Below, piece by piece: positions 23,729 through 35,104 of a stretch of DNA of 64,000 nucleotides (positions are counted from its first letter, which is position 1; the number at the start of each line of letters is the position of its first letter). The notes beneath the pieces were generated by a model, which worked only from the letters and a program-made list of their open reading frames with translations, made no database searches and was not told the DNA's origin. A program made the translations under genes and the position numbers. The stretch is taken from the NCBI GenBank assembly GCA_018398585.1, contig JAGTTD010000015.1, positions 27,175,478-27,239,477 on the forward strand, given 5' to 3'. The DNA comes from Simmondsia chinensis (taxonomy: Eukaryota > Streptophyta > Magnoliopsida > Caryophyllales > Simmondsiaceae).

Positions 23729-24627
23729 TAGGGATGTTCAAAAAAATCCGTAACCAAAATACCGAACTGAATTCCCGAAATACCGACCCAAAAATGCGGT
23801 TAACCATACCGAATGTTTGGGTTGTCCATTCCGGTTTACCGAAATAGTATATATCATGTATGTATTTACATGTTCATAATCTTATGTTGTAAGTTAAGCA
23901 TGTTTTTCTAGCATATAGGTGAATATTCCATAATACATGATCAATTTTATCTTTTGGATAAATTAAAGAACACCCCCCCCCCCCCTCGGGGCGCGACTTC
24001 TGCTTCAATAACAGAAAACCTCGCTCACAAATAAAATAACTCGCTAAACCTCCTCACTTTTGAGAGGCAAAATGGTCAAAAATAAGTTGTATGGGGGTTA
24101 AGTGAAAAATTTTTTAAAGTAAGGGGGTTTTGTGAGTGCGTTTATTTGTTAGAGGAGTTTTCTATTTTTGAAGCAAAAGACATGGGTTTTTTTTTGTAAT
24201 TTAGCCTTATCTTTTTCCCCAATTCATCTCCTAGTATCAAGTATTCGTACCCCATTGTTATATCCCAAATATTAACTAAGCACTACTTTACTATAATCTA
24301 ATGTTATTTGTTTCCCCATATGTTGACTAAAATGAGATATTATATGTTTAATTTTTTAGAATTGGTTTATACGCTTATAATTTATTGAATATTCTCATGT
24401 TTTTAGATATTTACAAACGTTTAAGGGGATAAATCATATAACATGAAAAATGCATTGTATTATTTTTTTGGTTATCGCTAAACCGCCATAATTGAAGCGA
24501 ATTACTGAGAGTCGGTTAACCGGCCTTTTCGGTTACAGTAACAATTAGAGATTTTTGAGTATTTTGGTTACAGTTAACCGAACCGAAATACCTTTCGGTT
24601 TGGTTAACTGAAGCATGAAAACCCCTG
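23729..24627. mobile_element. hAT-type MITE in TNP2 (copy 1), itself interrupted
   Basis: Ends tagggatgttcaaaaaaatc and gcatgaaaacccctg. Flanking 8-bp sites gtaaatgg and gcaaaaag are decayed; the sister copy at 25627 keeps gtaaatga/gtaaacgg. The interior is rich in ccgaa/ttcgg words (for example ggttaaccgaaccgaaa). A Mutator-type MITE is inserted at 23956-24206 and is absent from the sister copy. Confidence 0.8.
23956..24206. mobile_element. Mutator-type MITE, 9-bp TSD
   Basis: TSD ttatctttt at 23947-23955 and 24207-24215. Ends ggataaattaaag and the reverse complement of gtaatttagcc. Interior halves are inverted (ctcacaaataaaataactcg against cgtttatttgttagagg). It contains a C12-14 run. The right half resembles positions 1-266. 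Confidence 0.8.
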
Positions 24628-24635
24628 GCAAAAAG

Positions 24636-25098
24636 TTACCTGATAATCACCCTTTTCGATCTCAGAGTCAATTGTTTGATGGGACAATAGAGTATGCTTG
24701 TGCTCCTACTTTGGCATCACCGTTTCCCAAGAAATAGTGGACGCTCAAGCTGCAACTTCTTCTAGACCTTGTTCAGAAATTGAGGAGGAAGTATTCACAG
24801 AACTAATGTATGAACATGAAAATCCAACTATCGAGCTGTAGGCTATGGATTTGGTGTGAATAGGAGCGATATATACGGATAAGGGGTGAATCAAAAAAAA
24901 GGGGACCCGACTCTACAAATGATCGCGTTGAAATGCAAAACATGAAAATAGAATTGGCGAGTGTAAAGAAATAGCTGAGAACACTCACTAGCCGGCTTAT
25001 ACCAATCTATAATGCTGTTTGTTTCGTTCAAGCATCAAATGAAATCATAAAGGAAGGTCGAGTAGTTCTTACTACGGCTGCTGATATGGTAAGATAAT
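24636..25098 (+). pseudogene. TNP2 fragment fused to TNPA-like fragment
   Basis: Resumes after the MITE as LPDNHPFRSESQLFDGTIEY (TNP2). Near 24715 it jumps to TNPA-like sequence, VSQEIVDAQAATSSRPCSEI and EEEVFTELMYEHENP, followed by a shifted remainder to about 25098. An internal deletion that joined the two CACTA genes explains the fusion. The 3' flank (25100-25230) also matches the 3' flank of the gene at 33885-34975. Confidence 0.65.
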
Positions 25099-25313
25099 CC
25101 ATTTAACTTGTATTTATTTATACCTGCAATGCAAATATGGTAAAGCTTCAAGCTGGTTATCTCTTTCCTAAGACCTGTTATTATGCTTGTAATAATTGCC
25201 TTTCTAATCCTTTATAAATAATAAAAGTGATGATTTTGAAACCATTTTATCATTTCACCTTTTAATTGCTTTTTGGTTGAAATTAACTTTTGCTAAATAT
25301 TATAGTACTAAAT

Positions 25314-25460
25314 AATGGGCAGCGCATGTTAAGTTAGCCCACAGAAAAACGGCGTTGTTTTAACGTGTCCTAAAACCAACGTCATTTGGCCAAAGAATTA
25401 GGGATATATAGAATGAAAAATTGCCCCTTTTCCAAAATCAAAAACAAAAAATCCCTAGCC
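25314..25460 (+). other. Duplicated host-gene leader inside CACTA region
   Basis: aatgggcagcgcatgttaag and the 85 bases after it match 11614-11717, including the gggatatatagaatgaaaa end and a later ccctagcc. The match begins abruptly at aatgggcag on both sides. It looks like a captured or ectopically copied promoter/leader piece. Confidence 0.6.
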
Positions 25461-25462
25461 GG

Positions 25463-26691
25463 TTTAAGATGTAGGGGGCTTTAATGTGGACTATCAATGA
25501 CTTTGTAGCATATACTATGTTGTTTGGTTGGAGTACAAAGGGCTACACATCTTGTCCTTATTGCACTGAACATACACATTTTATAAGTTTGGGGGCAAGA
25601 TTTGATATAATGAACGTCGTAAATGATAGGGATATTCAAAAAAATCCGTAACCGAATTCCCGAAATACTGACCCGAAAATGTAGTTAACCATACCGAATT
25701 TCCGGGTTGGTTAACCGAACCGAAAAATTTGAGGCATTTTGAGACGGTAACGGTAAGTGATTTTGTCCATTCCGATTAACCGGTTTACCGAAATGGTATA
25801 TATCATATATATATTTTTACATGTTCATAATATTACACTGTTAATTAAGTAAGTTTTTCTAGCATATAGGTGAATATTTCATAATGTGTGATCAATTTTG
25901 TCTTTTTTCCTAATTCATCTCCTAGTATCAAGTACAAGTGCCCTATTGTTGTATCCTAAATATTAACTAAGCATGACTTTACTACAATCTAATGCTATTC
26001 GTTTGCTCACATGTTGATTAAAATGAGATATTATACGTTTAATTTTTTAGAATTGGATCATACGCTTATAATTTGTTGAATATTATCATGTTTTTAGATA
26101 TTTACAAACTTTTAAGGAGATAAATCATATAACATGAAAGATGCATTATATTATTTTTTTGGTTATTGGTTAATTGCCATAACCGAACCAAATTACAGAA
26201 TTACCAAAGCCGGTTAACCGTTCTTTTTGGTTACAGTAACGGTTAGAGATTTTTGAGTATTTTGGTTTCGATTAATAGAACTGAAATATTTTTCAGTACG
26301 GTTTACCAAACCATGAACACCCCTAGTAAACGGTTACCTGATAATCACCCTTTTCGATCTGAGAGTCAATTGTTTGATGGGACAATAAAGTATGCTTGTG
26401 CTCCTACTTTTGGGAGGTTAAGCTTCGCTATAGATGGATGTATCCGATTGAAAAGTAAGCTTATAATGCTTCTTTTACTTTTATCTCTCGTATTTGGCAT
26501 CCAATATTTGATCTCACATATTATTTATGCTTTATGTAATAAAGGTATTTGTCCCATTCGAAAGCATACGTAAGTAACCAGGCGTGGCTAGAGGGGTCTA
26601 TTGCTGAAGGCTACATTTTGGAGGAGACTATTACATTTTGTTCAAGATACTTAGAAGGTGCTAGGACCATTTTTAATAGACCTAAGAGAAA
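25463..26691 (+). pseudogene. TNP2-type transposase, second copy of central part
   Basis: 25463-25618 repeats TINDF, then WSTKGYTSCPYCTEHTH, so here the W-S-T-K-G block lost from the 23058 copy is present. After the MITE at 25627-26325, LPDNHPFRSESQLFDGTIKY resumes at 26334. A possible intron follows, and WLEGSIAEGYILEETITFCS (about 26585) with RYLEGARTIFNRPKR runs to the copia insertion. Frames are broken. Joining 26691 to 32865 restores RPKRNDDN, which shows that the copia element entered this gene. Confidence 0.75.
25627..26325. mobile_element. hAT-type MITE in TNP2 (copy 2)
   Basis: Ends tagggatattcaaaaaaatc and ccatgaacacccctag. 8-bp flanks gtaaatga (25619-25626) and gtaaacgg (26326-26333) match at 6 of 8. 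It lies at the same TNP2 codon as the copy at 23729, so it was copied with its host segment rather than inserted twice. Confidence 0.8.
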
Positions 26692-27684
26692 TGTTGTAAA
26701 ATTGGTCCCTATATGACTTAACTATGTCAAGAAAATTTAAGTCAAGAAATGTTCAAATATTATAGATTAAAGGGTGTAAATGTCAAGTGGCATAAGTTGT
26801 AAATTTTTGGTAAATATTATTTTTTGTACCCAGCTGTTAAAATACATTTAAATAAATCAAAGAGGTAAAATGTCATTGCTGCCCCTGCCCGTGTGCGATA
26901 TTTACTTGCCCGTGCCACTACCCGCTGCCCAAAGCTTCTCCAGGAAGCTTCCCTGATTCAGTTTTTAAGTGGCTGCCACGCGTCAGCCATCCGGGTCAAC
27001 TGTTTGTGTTTCTTGTAGGCTTTTATGGACCGTTGATGTGGTTCGTACGAACGGCCGAGATTGAACCTTGGAGCTTTGCCACGGATCGGAGTTCGGTTGC
27101 CTATATATACTGACCCTTTTTTAGGGTTTGCCGTACGCGCTCTTCATTTTCTCTCCGTTTTTCTCTTCAGCCACCGCCTCTTTTTCATTTGCTCTGGCGA
27201 TCTTGAGGCGATCGAAGGCGATTGAGTATATCCGTGGGTGTTAAGGCTTGATCGTTCAAATCTTGGTAGTTTGGAGCATGTATGAAGCCTTGTAGGCTTC
27301 GGTTGTGAGCTTTCTCTTCCCTTACTCTTTATTTTCGTTCTTCTTTAGGTTTCTGACTTAGAAGCCTTAAGGATCGGTTTTGTATAAAGTTGTATATCAT
27401 TAAAGTCTGGTCTGTAATATTTGAACTCGACTTATAGTGGATAGACTTCCCTAGAAATAGGGAGCCGTGGAGTAGGTCCTTCTTTAAAGGCTGAACCACG
27501 TAAAATCTCGTTGTTATCGCTGTGTTCTTTGTGCATGTGTTCGGTGTTGGATGAATCTTGCTAAACTACAGTTACAGGTTTCTTGAACTAGATCTGAAGT
27601 GGTGAATGTTTGTTGTTATTGACGTTTTCTCAAGAACTAAAGTTAATAAGATTAAACCCTAGGAATACGACCTGAAACTCAACA
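26692..27684 (+). repeat. 5' LTR of the copia element
   Basis: 993 bp. A TATA box ctatatatac lies at 27101-27110, giving a predicted U3/R boundary near 27130, followed by a pyrimidine-rich leader. Identical length to the 3' LTR. Confidence 0.95.
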
Positions 27685-27686
27685 AT

Positions 27687-27698
27687 TGGTATCAGAGC
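27687..27698 (+). promoter_or_regulatory. Copia primer-binding site
   Basis: tggtatcagagc, complementary to the 3' end of plant initiator tRNA-Met, two bases after the LTR end. Confidence 0.93.
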
Positions 27699-27726
27699 AT
27701 CAGGTTCTTTACCTTAAAGAAACAGT

Positions 27727-30700
27727 ATGGCGTCTGCTAGGGTTGATATTGAAAGGTTTGACGGTAGGAATGATTTCAACCTATGGAAACTAAAAATGAA
27801 AGCAATCCTTATGGCACAAGGTGCTGGAACTGCACTTTTGCCCGAAAAGGATCAACCAACTTATCTAACTGAAAAGGAGAAAGTAGAAGTCGAACATAAA
27901 GCTTATGGTTCTTTATTACTTAGTCTTGATAACTCGGTACTTAATCAGATTCGCTCTGAAAAGACCGTAGCAGATATATGGGCTAAGTTAGAGGAAATCT
28001 ACAAGTCTGAGTCATTGTCCAATAGGATATTGTGCATGGAATCCCTTTTCACCTTTAAGGTGAGTGAGACTAAACCCCTAGAGGACTCTATAGATGAGTT
28101 CCATAAAATCTGTCAAGATCTAGAAAACGTTAAAGTTACTATTGCTGATGAATTGTTGGCTGTATTGTTACTATGTGCCTTACCTAAATATCTTAGGTCC
28201 TTTAAAGACACACTAAGATATGGACGTGACACTGTAGCATTGAAAGACGTAACAAAGGCCCTAAGATCCAAGATCCTAGAACTTAGGAAGGAAGGGAAGT
28301 ACCCACCAACCAGTAACAGTGGGGAAGGGCTGTCAGTCAGGGGTAGGACAAAGACTCGAGACAACCATAACAACCATAACAACGATAACAACCATAACAA
28401 TCATAACAACCATAATAACTACAACAATAAAGAAAGGAGAAGAAGTAAGAGTCGAAACAGATCTAGTTCAAGACCTAGAAGAGATTGTAGTAAAGTAAAG
28501 TGTTATGAGTGTGGTAAACTAGGCCACATTAAGAGATACTGTCCAGATTACCAAAGAAAATTTAACGGCACAACTGACAACACTGAATTTAATGACGGAT
28601 ATGACTCCGCTGAAGTATTAGTAGTATCCACAGACCAAACTACACATGAGTGGGTTCTAGACTCAGGGTGTAGCTTCCATATGACTTTAGATAGATCCTT
28701 CTTTACTGAATACCGGAGTGTAGCTGGGGGAAAGGTGCTGTTGGGAAATAACCACGGATGCCAAGTAGTTGGGATAGGGTCAGTTAGGGTTAAGGGGTCA
28801 AATGGGATTGACTTTACCCTAAAGGGAGTTAGGCATGTGCCTGAACTTAGAAGGAACCTAATTTCTCTAGGACAATTAGACCAGGCTGGTATGACCTTAA
28901 AGGAACAACAGGGGGTAATGAAGGTCCTTAAGGGTTCCCTTGTAATGCTAAGAGGAGAGGTCAAGAACGGTCTATATGTGCTTAGAGGTGACGTAGTTCC
29001 TGCTGGCTGCTCTATTGTAGAGAAAACTGACCTAACCAACCTTTGGCACAAAAGATTAGGACATGTATCAGAGAGGGGCCTGAATGAGCTGAACAAGAGA
29101 GGGCTGTTAGGGGGTGGTTATGTGTCTAAACCTGATTTCTGTGAGTCATGCATATTTGGAAAACATCATAAACTATCTTTTAAATCTGGAATCCATATAA
29201 CTAAGTCACCGGTAGACTATATCCACTCTGACCTGTGGGGACCAGCAAGGGTACCCACTTTAGGTGGAGCATACTACTTCCTATCTGTGGTAGATGATTT
29301 CTCTAGGAAGGTTTGGGTTTACCTACTTAAAACAAAGGATGAATGTTTTAGTGCCTTTGTTAGGTGGAAGAACCTTATAGAAAATCAAACAGGTAGGAAG
29401 ATTAAGGTACTTAGAACTGATAATGGACTTGAATATATAAACACTGAATTTGATAGTTTATGTGCTCAAAATGGTATTAAAAGACACAACACTGTTAGGA
29501 AAACTCCTCAACAAAACGGACTAGTTGAAAGAATGAACCGTACGCTCCTAGACAGGGTAAGATGCATGTTATTTGCATCAGGACTTGGTAAAAACTTTTG
29601 GGGGGAGGCTGTAGCTACTGCATGTTATCTAATTAATCGTACTCCCTCCTCTGCAATTGACTTTAAAACCCCTGAGGAAAAATGGACTGGAAAAACAAGC
29701 GACTATTCTATTTTAAAGGTTTTTGGATGTGCTGCGTATGCACATCAATCTGAAGGAAAACTTGAACCCAGGGCTGTAAAAGGTGTTTGTCTAGGCTATC
29801 CGGATGGTGTAAAGGGGTATAGGGTGGGTGTTAGGGATGGAAACAGAACCAAAATCATAATTAGTAGGGATGTAACCTTTAATGAAGAGGAATTCCCTTA
29901 CTTGGAGAAAATAATGGCTGCTGGTACAGCAGCCACTTCCTCCAACCCTAGGAAGTATGATCCTGAACTCTACGAGTTCGAGATCAGCCCACCAGAGCCT
30001 ATATACCAGGAAAACTAGACCTTAAATCCTGAGGAAGAGGTGACCGACAGTGCTGAAGGGAGCACTGAACCTCAAGAAACAATTGAACAAACAGACCTAT
30101 CAAACTACCAACTAGCTAGAGATAGGGAGAGGAGAGAAATTAGGGCACCAGTTAGGTTTGGCAGTGCGGATTGTATTGCATTTGCCCTAAATACTGCCCT
30201 AGAGTATGTAGAATCAGAACCTCTCACTTATACTCAAGCTATTAGTGGGGCTGCCTCTGAACAGTGGCTCAAAGCCATGACAGAGAAAATGGAGAGCCTC
30301 AAAAGGAACAAAACTTGGGTTTTGGTTCCTAAACCAATGGATAGGAAGTTGGTAGGTTCTAAGTGGATTTATAAGGTAAAAGAACCCGATACATCATCTG
30401 GACAGCCAAGGTTCAAGGCTCGACTAGTTGCAAAAGGATTTTCACAAAAAGAAGGGGTAGACTATAATGAGATTTTTTCTCCCGTTGTAAAGCACACAAC
30501 TATAAGAATACTTATGGCATTAACGGCTAAGTTTAGCCTATTTCTGGACCAAATGGATGTTACAACAGCTTTCCTTCATGGTGAGCTGGATGAGGAAATC
30601 TTTATGGCCCAACCTGAGGGCTTTAATTAACCAAACCATGAAAACCATGTTTGTCTACTTAAGAGGTCTTTATATGGCCTAAAACAATCCCCTAGACAAT

Positions 30701-31791
30701 GGTACAAACGCTTTGACCAATTTATAAGAAGTAGGGGCTTTAGTAGATCAATACATGACACTTGTTTTTATTTTAAACATGCTGATACTGTTGATGCACT
30801 GTATTTGCTGATTTATGTGGATGATATGCTGCTGGCCAGTAAATCCATGAATCATATTAATGATTTGAAACTAACGCTTTGTGCTGAGTTCGATATGAAA
30901 GATCTAGGAAAGGCCAAGAAGATACTTGGTATGGAAATTACCAGGGATCCAGCAGCTGAAACAGTGCACTTATCTCAACAAAGGTATTTGGAAAAGGTAT
31001 TGGTTAGATTCAACATGTCTAAATGTAAACCTGTAAAATTGCCCTTAGCAAGTCAGTATAAGTATACAGTTCAACAGTGCCCCACGAATGAGATAGAAAA
31101 GAAACAAATGGAAAGAGTCCCATATGCGAATGTTATAGGTTCCTTAATGTATGCTATGACTTGTACACGTCCAGACTTAGCTTTCCCTTTAAGTGTTTTT
31201 TCTAGGTTTATGAGTAACCCCGGAAAGGAACATTAGGATGGAGTTAAGTGGTTGTTAAGGTACATCAAACAAACCTATAAACTGGGACTTACTTTTGGAC
31301 GGACAAAAACCTACCTTAGATTGATAGGTTACACCGATTCTGACTTTGGGGGAGACGTAGATAAAAGGAGGTCCACTAGTGCTTACATTTACACTTTAAA
31401 TGGTGGAGCCATTTGTTGGAAGTCTAAGTTGCAGCCTGTGACTGCGCTGTCAACCACTGAGGCTGAATTTGAGGCCCTCACAGAAGCCATAAAAGAGGCT
31501 ATCTGGCTGAGAGGCTTACTATCAGAAATAAACCTCGATAACGGGCCTCCCGTACTGTTTTCGGACAGTCAATCAGCCCTTGCATTGTGTAAAAACCCCG
31601 TGTTTCATGATAGGACTAAGCACTTAGCTATCAAGAGGAATTTTGTAAACGACATGCTTGAAAGGAACACTGTTGAACTGCGAAAAATCTGTACTGCTGA
31701 AAATCCAGTGGATATGGGCACAAAAATTTTGACTTTGGACAAGTTACTTAAGTGTATTAACTTGGTTCAAAGTAATTGGGACCATGGATGA
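27727..31791 (+). pseudogene. Copia gag-pol polyprotein with three in-frame stops
   Basis: Single frame from ATG 27727, 40 bp past the PBS. Gag spans residues 1-300, with an Asn/His-rich run (28360-28432) and a CCHC knuckle CYECGKLGHIKRYC (28501-28542). Protease follows with WVLDSGCSFHMT (catalytic D-S-G). Integrase has the zinc-binding H-H-C-C block (KRLGHVSE, FCESCIFGKHH) and the D,D,E core (IHSDLWGP, RTDNGLEY, NGLVERMNR). Reverse transcriptase has ARLVAKGFSQ, QMDVTTAFLHGELDEEIFM and the catalytic LIYVDDMLLA. RNase H has YTDSDFGGD and ALSTTEAEFEAL. Stops: TAG 30016-30018 (integrase-RT linker), TAA 30628-30630 (in RT) and TAG 31234-31236 (before RNase H). All three can arise by one C-to-T or G-to-A change. 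Longest intact piece is 763 residues. Confidence 0.93.
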
Positions 31792-31853
31792 CGAACCCAA
31801 TGTGTTTTGCTCCTATTACTAGGGAATGTCCAGTAGTTAACCCATATAGGTAC

Positions 31854-31866
31854 CAAGGTGGAGAAT
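31854..31866 (+). promoter_or_regulatory. Copia polypurine tract
   Basis: caaggtggagaat directly before the 3' LTR start at 31867; primes plus-strand DNA synthesis. Confidence 0.85.
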
Positions 31867-32859
31867 TGTTGTAAAATTGGTCCCAATATGACTTAACTAT
31901 GTCAAGAAAATTTAAGTCAAGAAATGTTCAAATATTATAAATTAAAGGGTGTAAATGTCAAGTGGCATAAGTTGTAAATTTTTGGTAAATGTTATTTTTT
32001 GTACCCAGCTGTTAAAATACATTTAAATAAATCAAAGAGGTAAAATGTCATTGCTGCCCCTGCCCGTGTGCGATATTTACTTGCCCGTGCCACTACCCGC
32101 TGCCCAAAGCTTCTCCAGGAAGCTTCCCTGATTCAGTTTTTAAGTGGCTGCCACGCGTCAGCCATCCGGGTCAACTGTTTGTGTTTCTTGTAGGCTTTTA
32201 TGGACCGTTGATGTGGTTCGTACGAACGGCCGAGATTGAACCTTGGAGCTTTGCCACGGATCGGAGTTCGGTTGCCTATATATACTGACCCTTTTTTAGG
32301 GTTTGCCGTACGCGCTCTTCATTTTCTCTCCGTTTTTCTCTTCAGCCACCGCCTCTTTTTCATTTGCTCTGGCGATCTTGAGGCGATCGAAGGCGATTGA
32401 GTATATCCGTGGGTGTTAAGGCTTGATCGTTCAAATCTTGGTAGTTTGGAGCATGTATGAAGCCTTGTAGGCTTCGGTTGTGAGCTTTCTCTTCCCTTAC
32501 TCTTTATTTTCGTTCTTCTTTAGGTTTCTGACTTAAAAGCCTTAAGGATCGGTTTTGTATAAAGTTGTATATCGTTGAAGTCTGGTCTGTAATATTTGAA
32601 CTCGACTTATAGTGGATAGACTTCCCTAGAAATAGGGAGCCGTGGAGTAGGTCCTTCTTTAAAGGCTGAACCACGTAAAATCTCGTTGTTATCGCTGTGT
32701 TCTTTGTGCATGTGTTCGGTGTTGGATGAATCTTGCTAAACTACAGTTACAGGTTTCTTGAACTAGATCTGAAGTGGTGAATGTTTGTTGTTATTGACGT
32801 TTTCTCAAGAACTAAAGTTAATAAGATTAAACCCTAGGAATACGACCTGAAACTCAACA
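31867..32859 (+). repeat. 3' LTR of the copia element
   Basis: 993 bp, collinear with 26692-27684. Differences seen include cccaatatg for ccctatatg and atcgttgaag for atcattaaag. Confidence 0.95.
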
Positions 32860-32864
32860 AGAAA

Positions 32865-33552
32865 TGATGATAATATTCCAAGTATGGATAAATACTTGTT
32901 AAAAGCATACTGATTTAGCCCACAAGCTAAAGCCTTTCTCAATCGGCCTTTTTCAGTAGTTGCATCAATTTTCTACACCTTAATAGAACAAAAAGTTTTA
33001 GCCCACAAGCTAAAGCCTTTCTCAATCGGCCTTTTTCAGTAGTTGCATCAATTTTTTGCACCTTAATAGAACAAAAAGTTACTAACCTAATTTTGAAGCC
33101 ACTCAGAAAATACTTCAACAATCCACTGATTTTCTAATGTTGCCTTAGATCTACCTCTATGGCGATATGCTCGTCACTTTTGACTTAAAAATACACTATA
33201 ATAAGGAAAATATTAGTAGGTTAAACAAAAATAGTTAATATTGAAATGATGGGAGTTATAAAGTTGTCGTTTTTTGTTGTGATTGGGTAGATATAAATAG
33301 GGGCTTCAGAACATTTAAAAATGATGGTGCTTGTGTGAACTTCTCTAAATTGATGCATAGGGGTCGATTGTTGAAAGATGATCCATTTGTCATCTCATCT
33401 CAAGCAAAGCAAGTTTTCTATATTCAAGATGAAATGCAAAAGTCATTAAGACTAAATTTAGGGACTTGTATGATCTATGCGAGATTTGATCAATGTTTTT
33501 TTAGAGTTGTAAATAATTTTACAATTTGTTTCATTTTTTCCAATGCATGTTA
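32865..33552 (+). pseudogene. TNP2-type transposase, C-terminal part
   Basis: Resumes after the copia TSD as NDDNIPSMDKYL. A tandem duplication of about 83 bp (tagcccacaagctaaagcct, starting near 32916 and 32999) disrupts it. The end is clear: VNFSKLMHRGRLLKDDPFVI (about 33338), SSQAKQVFYIQDEMQK, then a broken LGTCMIYARF. This is the C-terminal signature of TNP2 proteins. Truncated and shifted. Confidence 0.75.
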
Positions 33553-33884
33553 GTTTTCGTTTTACAAAATTTTGTGCAGCGGAGTCTATGTTATAAAGTG
33601 ACTGTCAGGCTACATTAAAAGTTGCTCATGTTTAGTAGTTCTCTGGGACATTGATAATAGACCATTGTTTGTCATGTTTATCTGTGGGTTGTTGACATCA
33701 TAACATGAGCTTTGCTTCTATAAACGTGCAAGAAGACAGAGATTTAGAATAATTATGTAAGTCATAAAATGAGCTTTGCTGTATGTTTTTGCCTTAACAA
33801 AGTTGCTTTGACCTTCTTCTTGTTGGTGGTCCTTTTTTTTTAAAAATCATGTTATGCTTATACTTAAAATATTATCTTACATAA

Positions 33885-34975
33885 CATATTGTTGGGTTTT
33901 ATGTTTTTGGAAAAATTTTCAATGCCCAATGATGTATTGATTGACAAATCAATACTACATCATGTTGGTAAACTATGGAGGAGCTATAAGGGTAGTTTGA
34001 AAGCAATTCATTGCAAGGAGAACAAAAGTGAAGTTGAAGTTATTGCTAGAATGCCAGAAGGAGTTACTCGCGACCAATGGATAACTTTGGTACATTATTG
34101 GTTTTTCACGGAAGGCAAGATAAAAACAGTTTCTTTTTAAATAATTTTTGATTAACAAAGCATCTCATCAAATAGTTTATTATGAATGTAAAGTTTTCCT
34201 TGGATTGATGTTGATTTTGAAATGGCAGGAGAAGTCTAAATATGATAAACAAGCTCGTGTCAAGCAGAATCAGTTTCACACTACTTGTTCAACAAGTTAT
34301 GCAAATAAAAGAGAGAGTTTTGTAAGGAATTTAGTATATGGTTAGTCTATTATTACTATCTACTTATCAAATTAGTTAGACTGATGTTGACATATTGATT
34401 GTAGGAACTTGATAATGGGAGAAAGCCCGCCAGTATAGAGTTTTACAAGGAAACACATACCAGGAAAAGTGGTGGCTTTTTAGAGAACACCGTTTCTCAA
34501 GAATTTATGGTGGATTTTATTGTTATCTCACATTTCTTTTCATTAAGTGTATTAATGCTTTTTTTTTTTTGTTGTTGCAGGACACTGCTCAAGAAATAGT
34601 CGAGGCTCGAGTTGCAACTTATTCTAGACCTTGTTCAAAAATCGAGGAGTAAGTATTCACGTTACTAATGTATGAACAAGAAAATCCAGGCTATCGAGCT
34701 GTAGGCTACGGACTTGTTGTGAATAGGAGCGACATATACGGAGTAAGGGTTGAGTTAAATAAAAAAGGGGACGTGACTCTACAAATAATAACGTTGAAAT
34801 GCAAAACATGAAAATAGAATTGGCGAGTAAAAAGAAGCAACTGAGAACACTCACTAGCCGACTCATACCAATCTATAATGTTGTTTGTTCCAGTCAAGCA
34901 TCAAATGAAATCATAGAGGAAGGTCGAGCAGTTTTTACTGCGGCTGCTGATATGGTAAGATAATTTAATTAGCTT
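33885..34975 (+). pseudogene. TNPA-like (PF03004-type) CACTA protein, most complete copy
   Basis: Read as four exons. Exon 1 (33885-34125) has LWRSYKGSLKAIHCKENKSE and MPEGVTRDQWITLVHYWF, the core of the plant En/Spm PF03004 domain. Exon 2 (about 34230-34340, after a ttttgaaatggcag acceptor) has KSKYDKQARVKQNQ and TTCSTSYANKRESFV. Exon 3 (about 34410-34509) has SIEFYKETHTRKSGG. Exon 4 starts at 34581 after ttgttgcag, with a stop in IEE* and ENPGYRAVGYG(L)VVNRSDIYG. It follows TNP2 in the same orientation, the usual CACTA gene order. It would bind subterminal repeats; stops and shifts make it a pseudogene. Confidence 0.7.
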
Positions 34976-35104
34976 GTATTTGTTTATACCTGCAATGCAA
35001 ATATGGCAAAGGTTCGAGTTGGTTGTCTCATTCCTAAGATCTGTTATTATGCGTGCAATAATTGCATTTCTAATCCTTTATAAATAATGAAATTGATGAT
35101 GTTT

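Larger units (their letters stand above)
26692..32859 (+). mobile_element. Ty1/copia retrotransposon, young
   Basis: Both LTRs are 993 bp, start tgttgtaaaattgg and end gaaactcaaca. TSD agaaa at 26687-26691 and 32860-32864. PBS tggtatcagagc at 27687-27698 (initiator tRNA-Met); PPT aaggtggagaat next to 31867. The LTRs differ at about six sites by eye. One reading frame, 27727-31791, carries gag, protease, integrase, reverse transcriptase and RNase H in the copia order, broken by three in-frame stops and no frameshift. It is inserted in TNP2. Confidence 0.97.
13386..35100 (+). mobile_element. Large decayed En/Spm (CACTA) element, heavily nested
   Basis: The left end near 13386 reads tgctacaacaagaaggg, close to the TIR cactacaacaaaaaggg of the small CACTA at 20305. 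The next 250 bp carry words such as cgagaatctcgacgc, which also occur in the right subterminal region of the small CACTA. A leader with aaaccctaaccctctc (13700) leads to TNP2 pieces at 14514-15353, 23058-24715, 25463-26691 and 32865-33540, then a TNPA-like gene at 33885-34975. Joining the flanks of each insertion restores TNP2 continuity. The internal stretch 23620-24715 is repeated at 25463-26410, each copy with its own copy of the same hAT MITE, so a segment was duplicated after that MITE entered. The right TIR was not found, so the right limit is approximate. Confidence 0.6.

Noticed and set aside
26253..26573. Plus-strand frame of 106 codons
   Set aside because: A composite of MITE end, a TNP2 piece in frame and intron-like sequence; not an independent gene.
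28113..29096. Minus-strand frames inside copia gag-pol
   Set aside because: Shadows of the plus-strand polyprotein.
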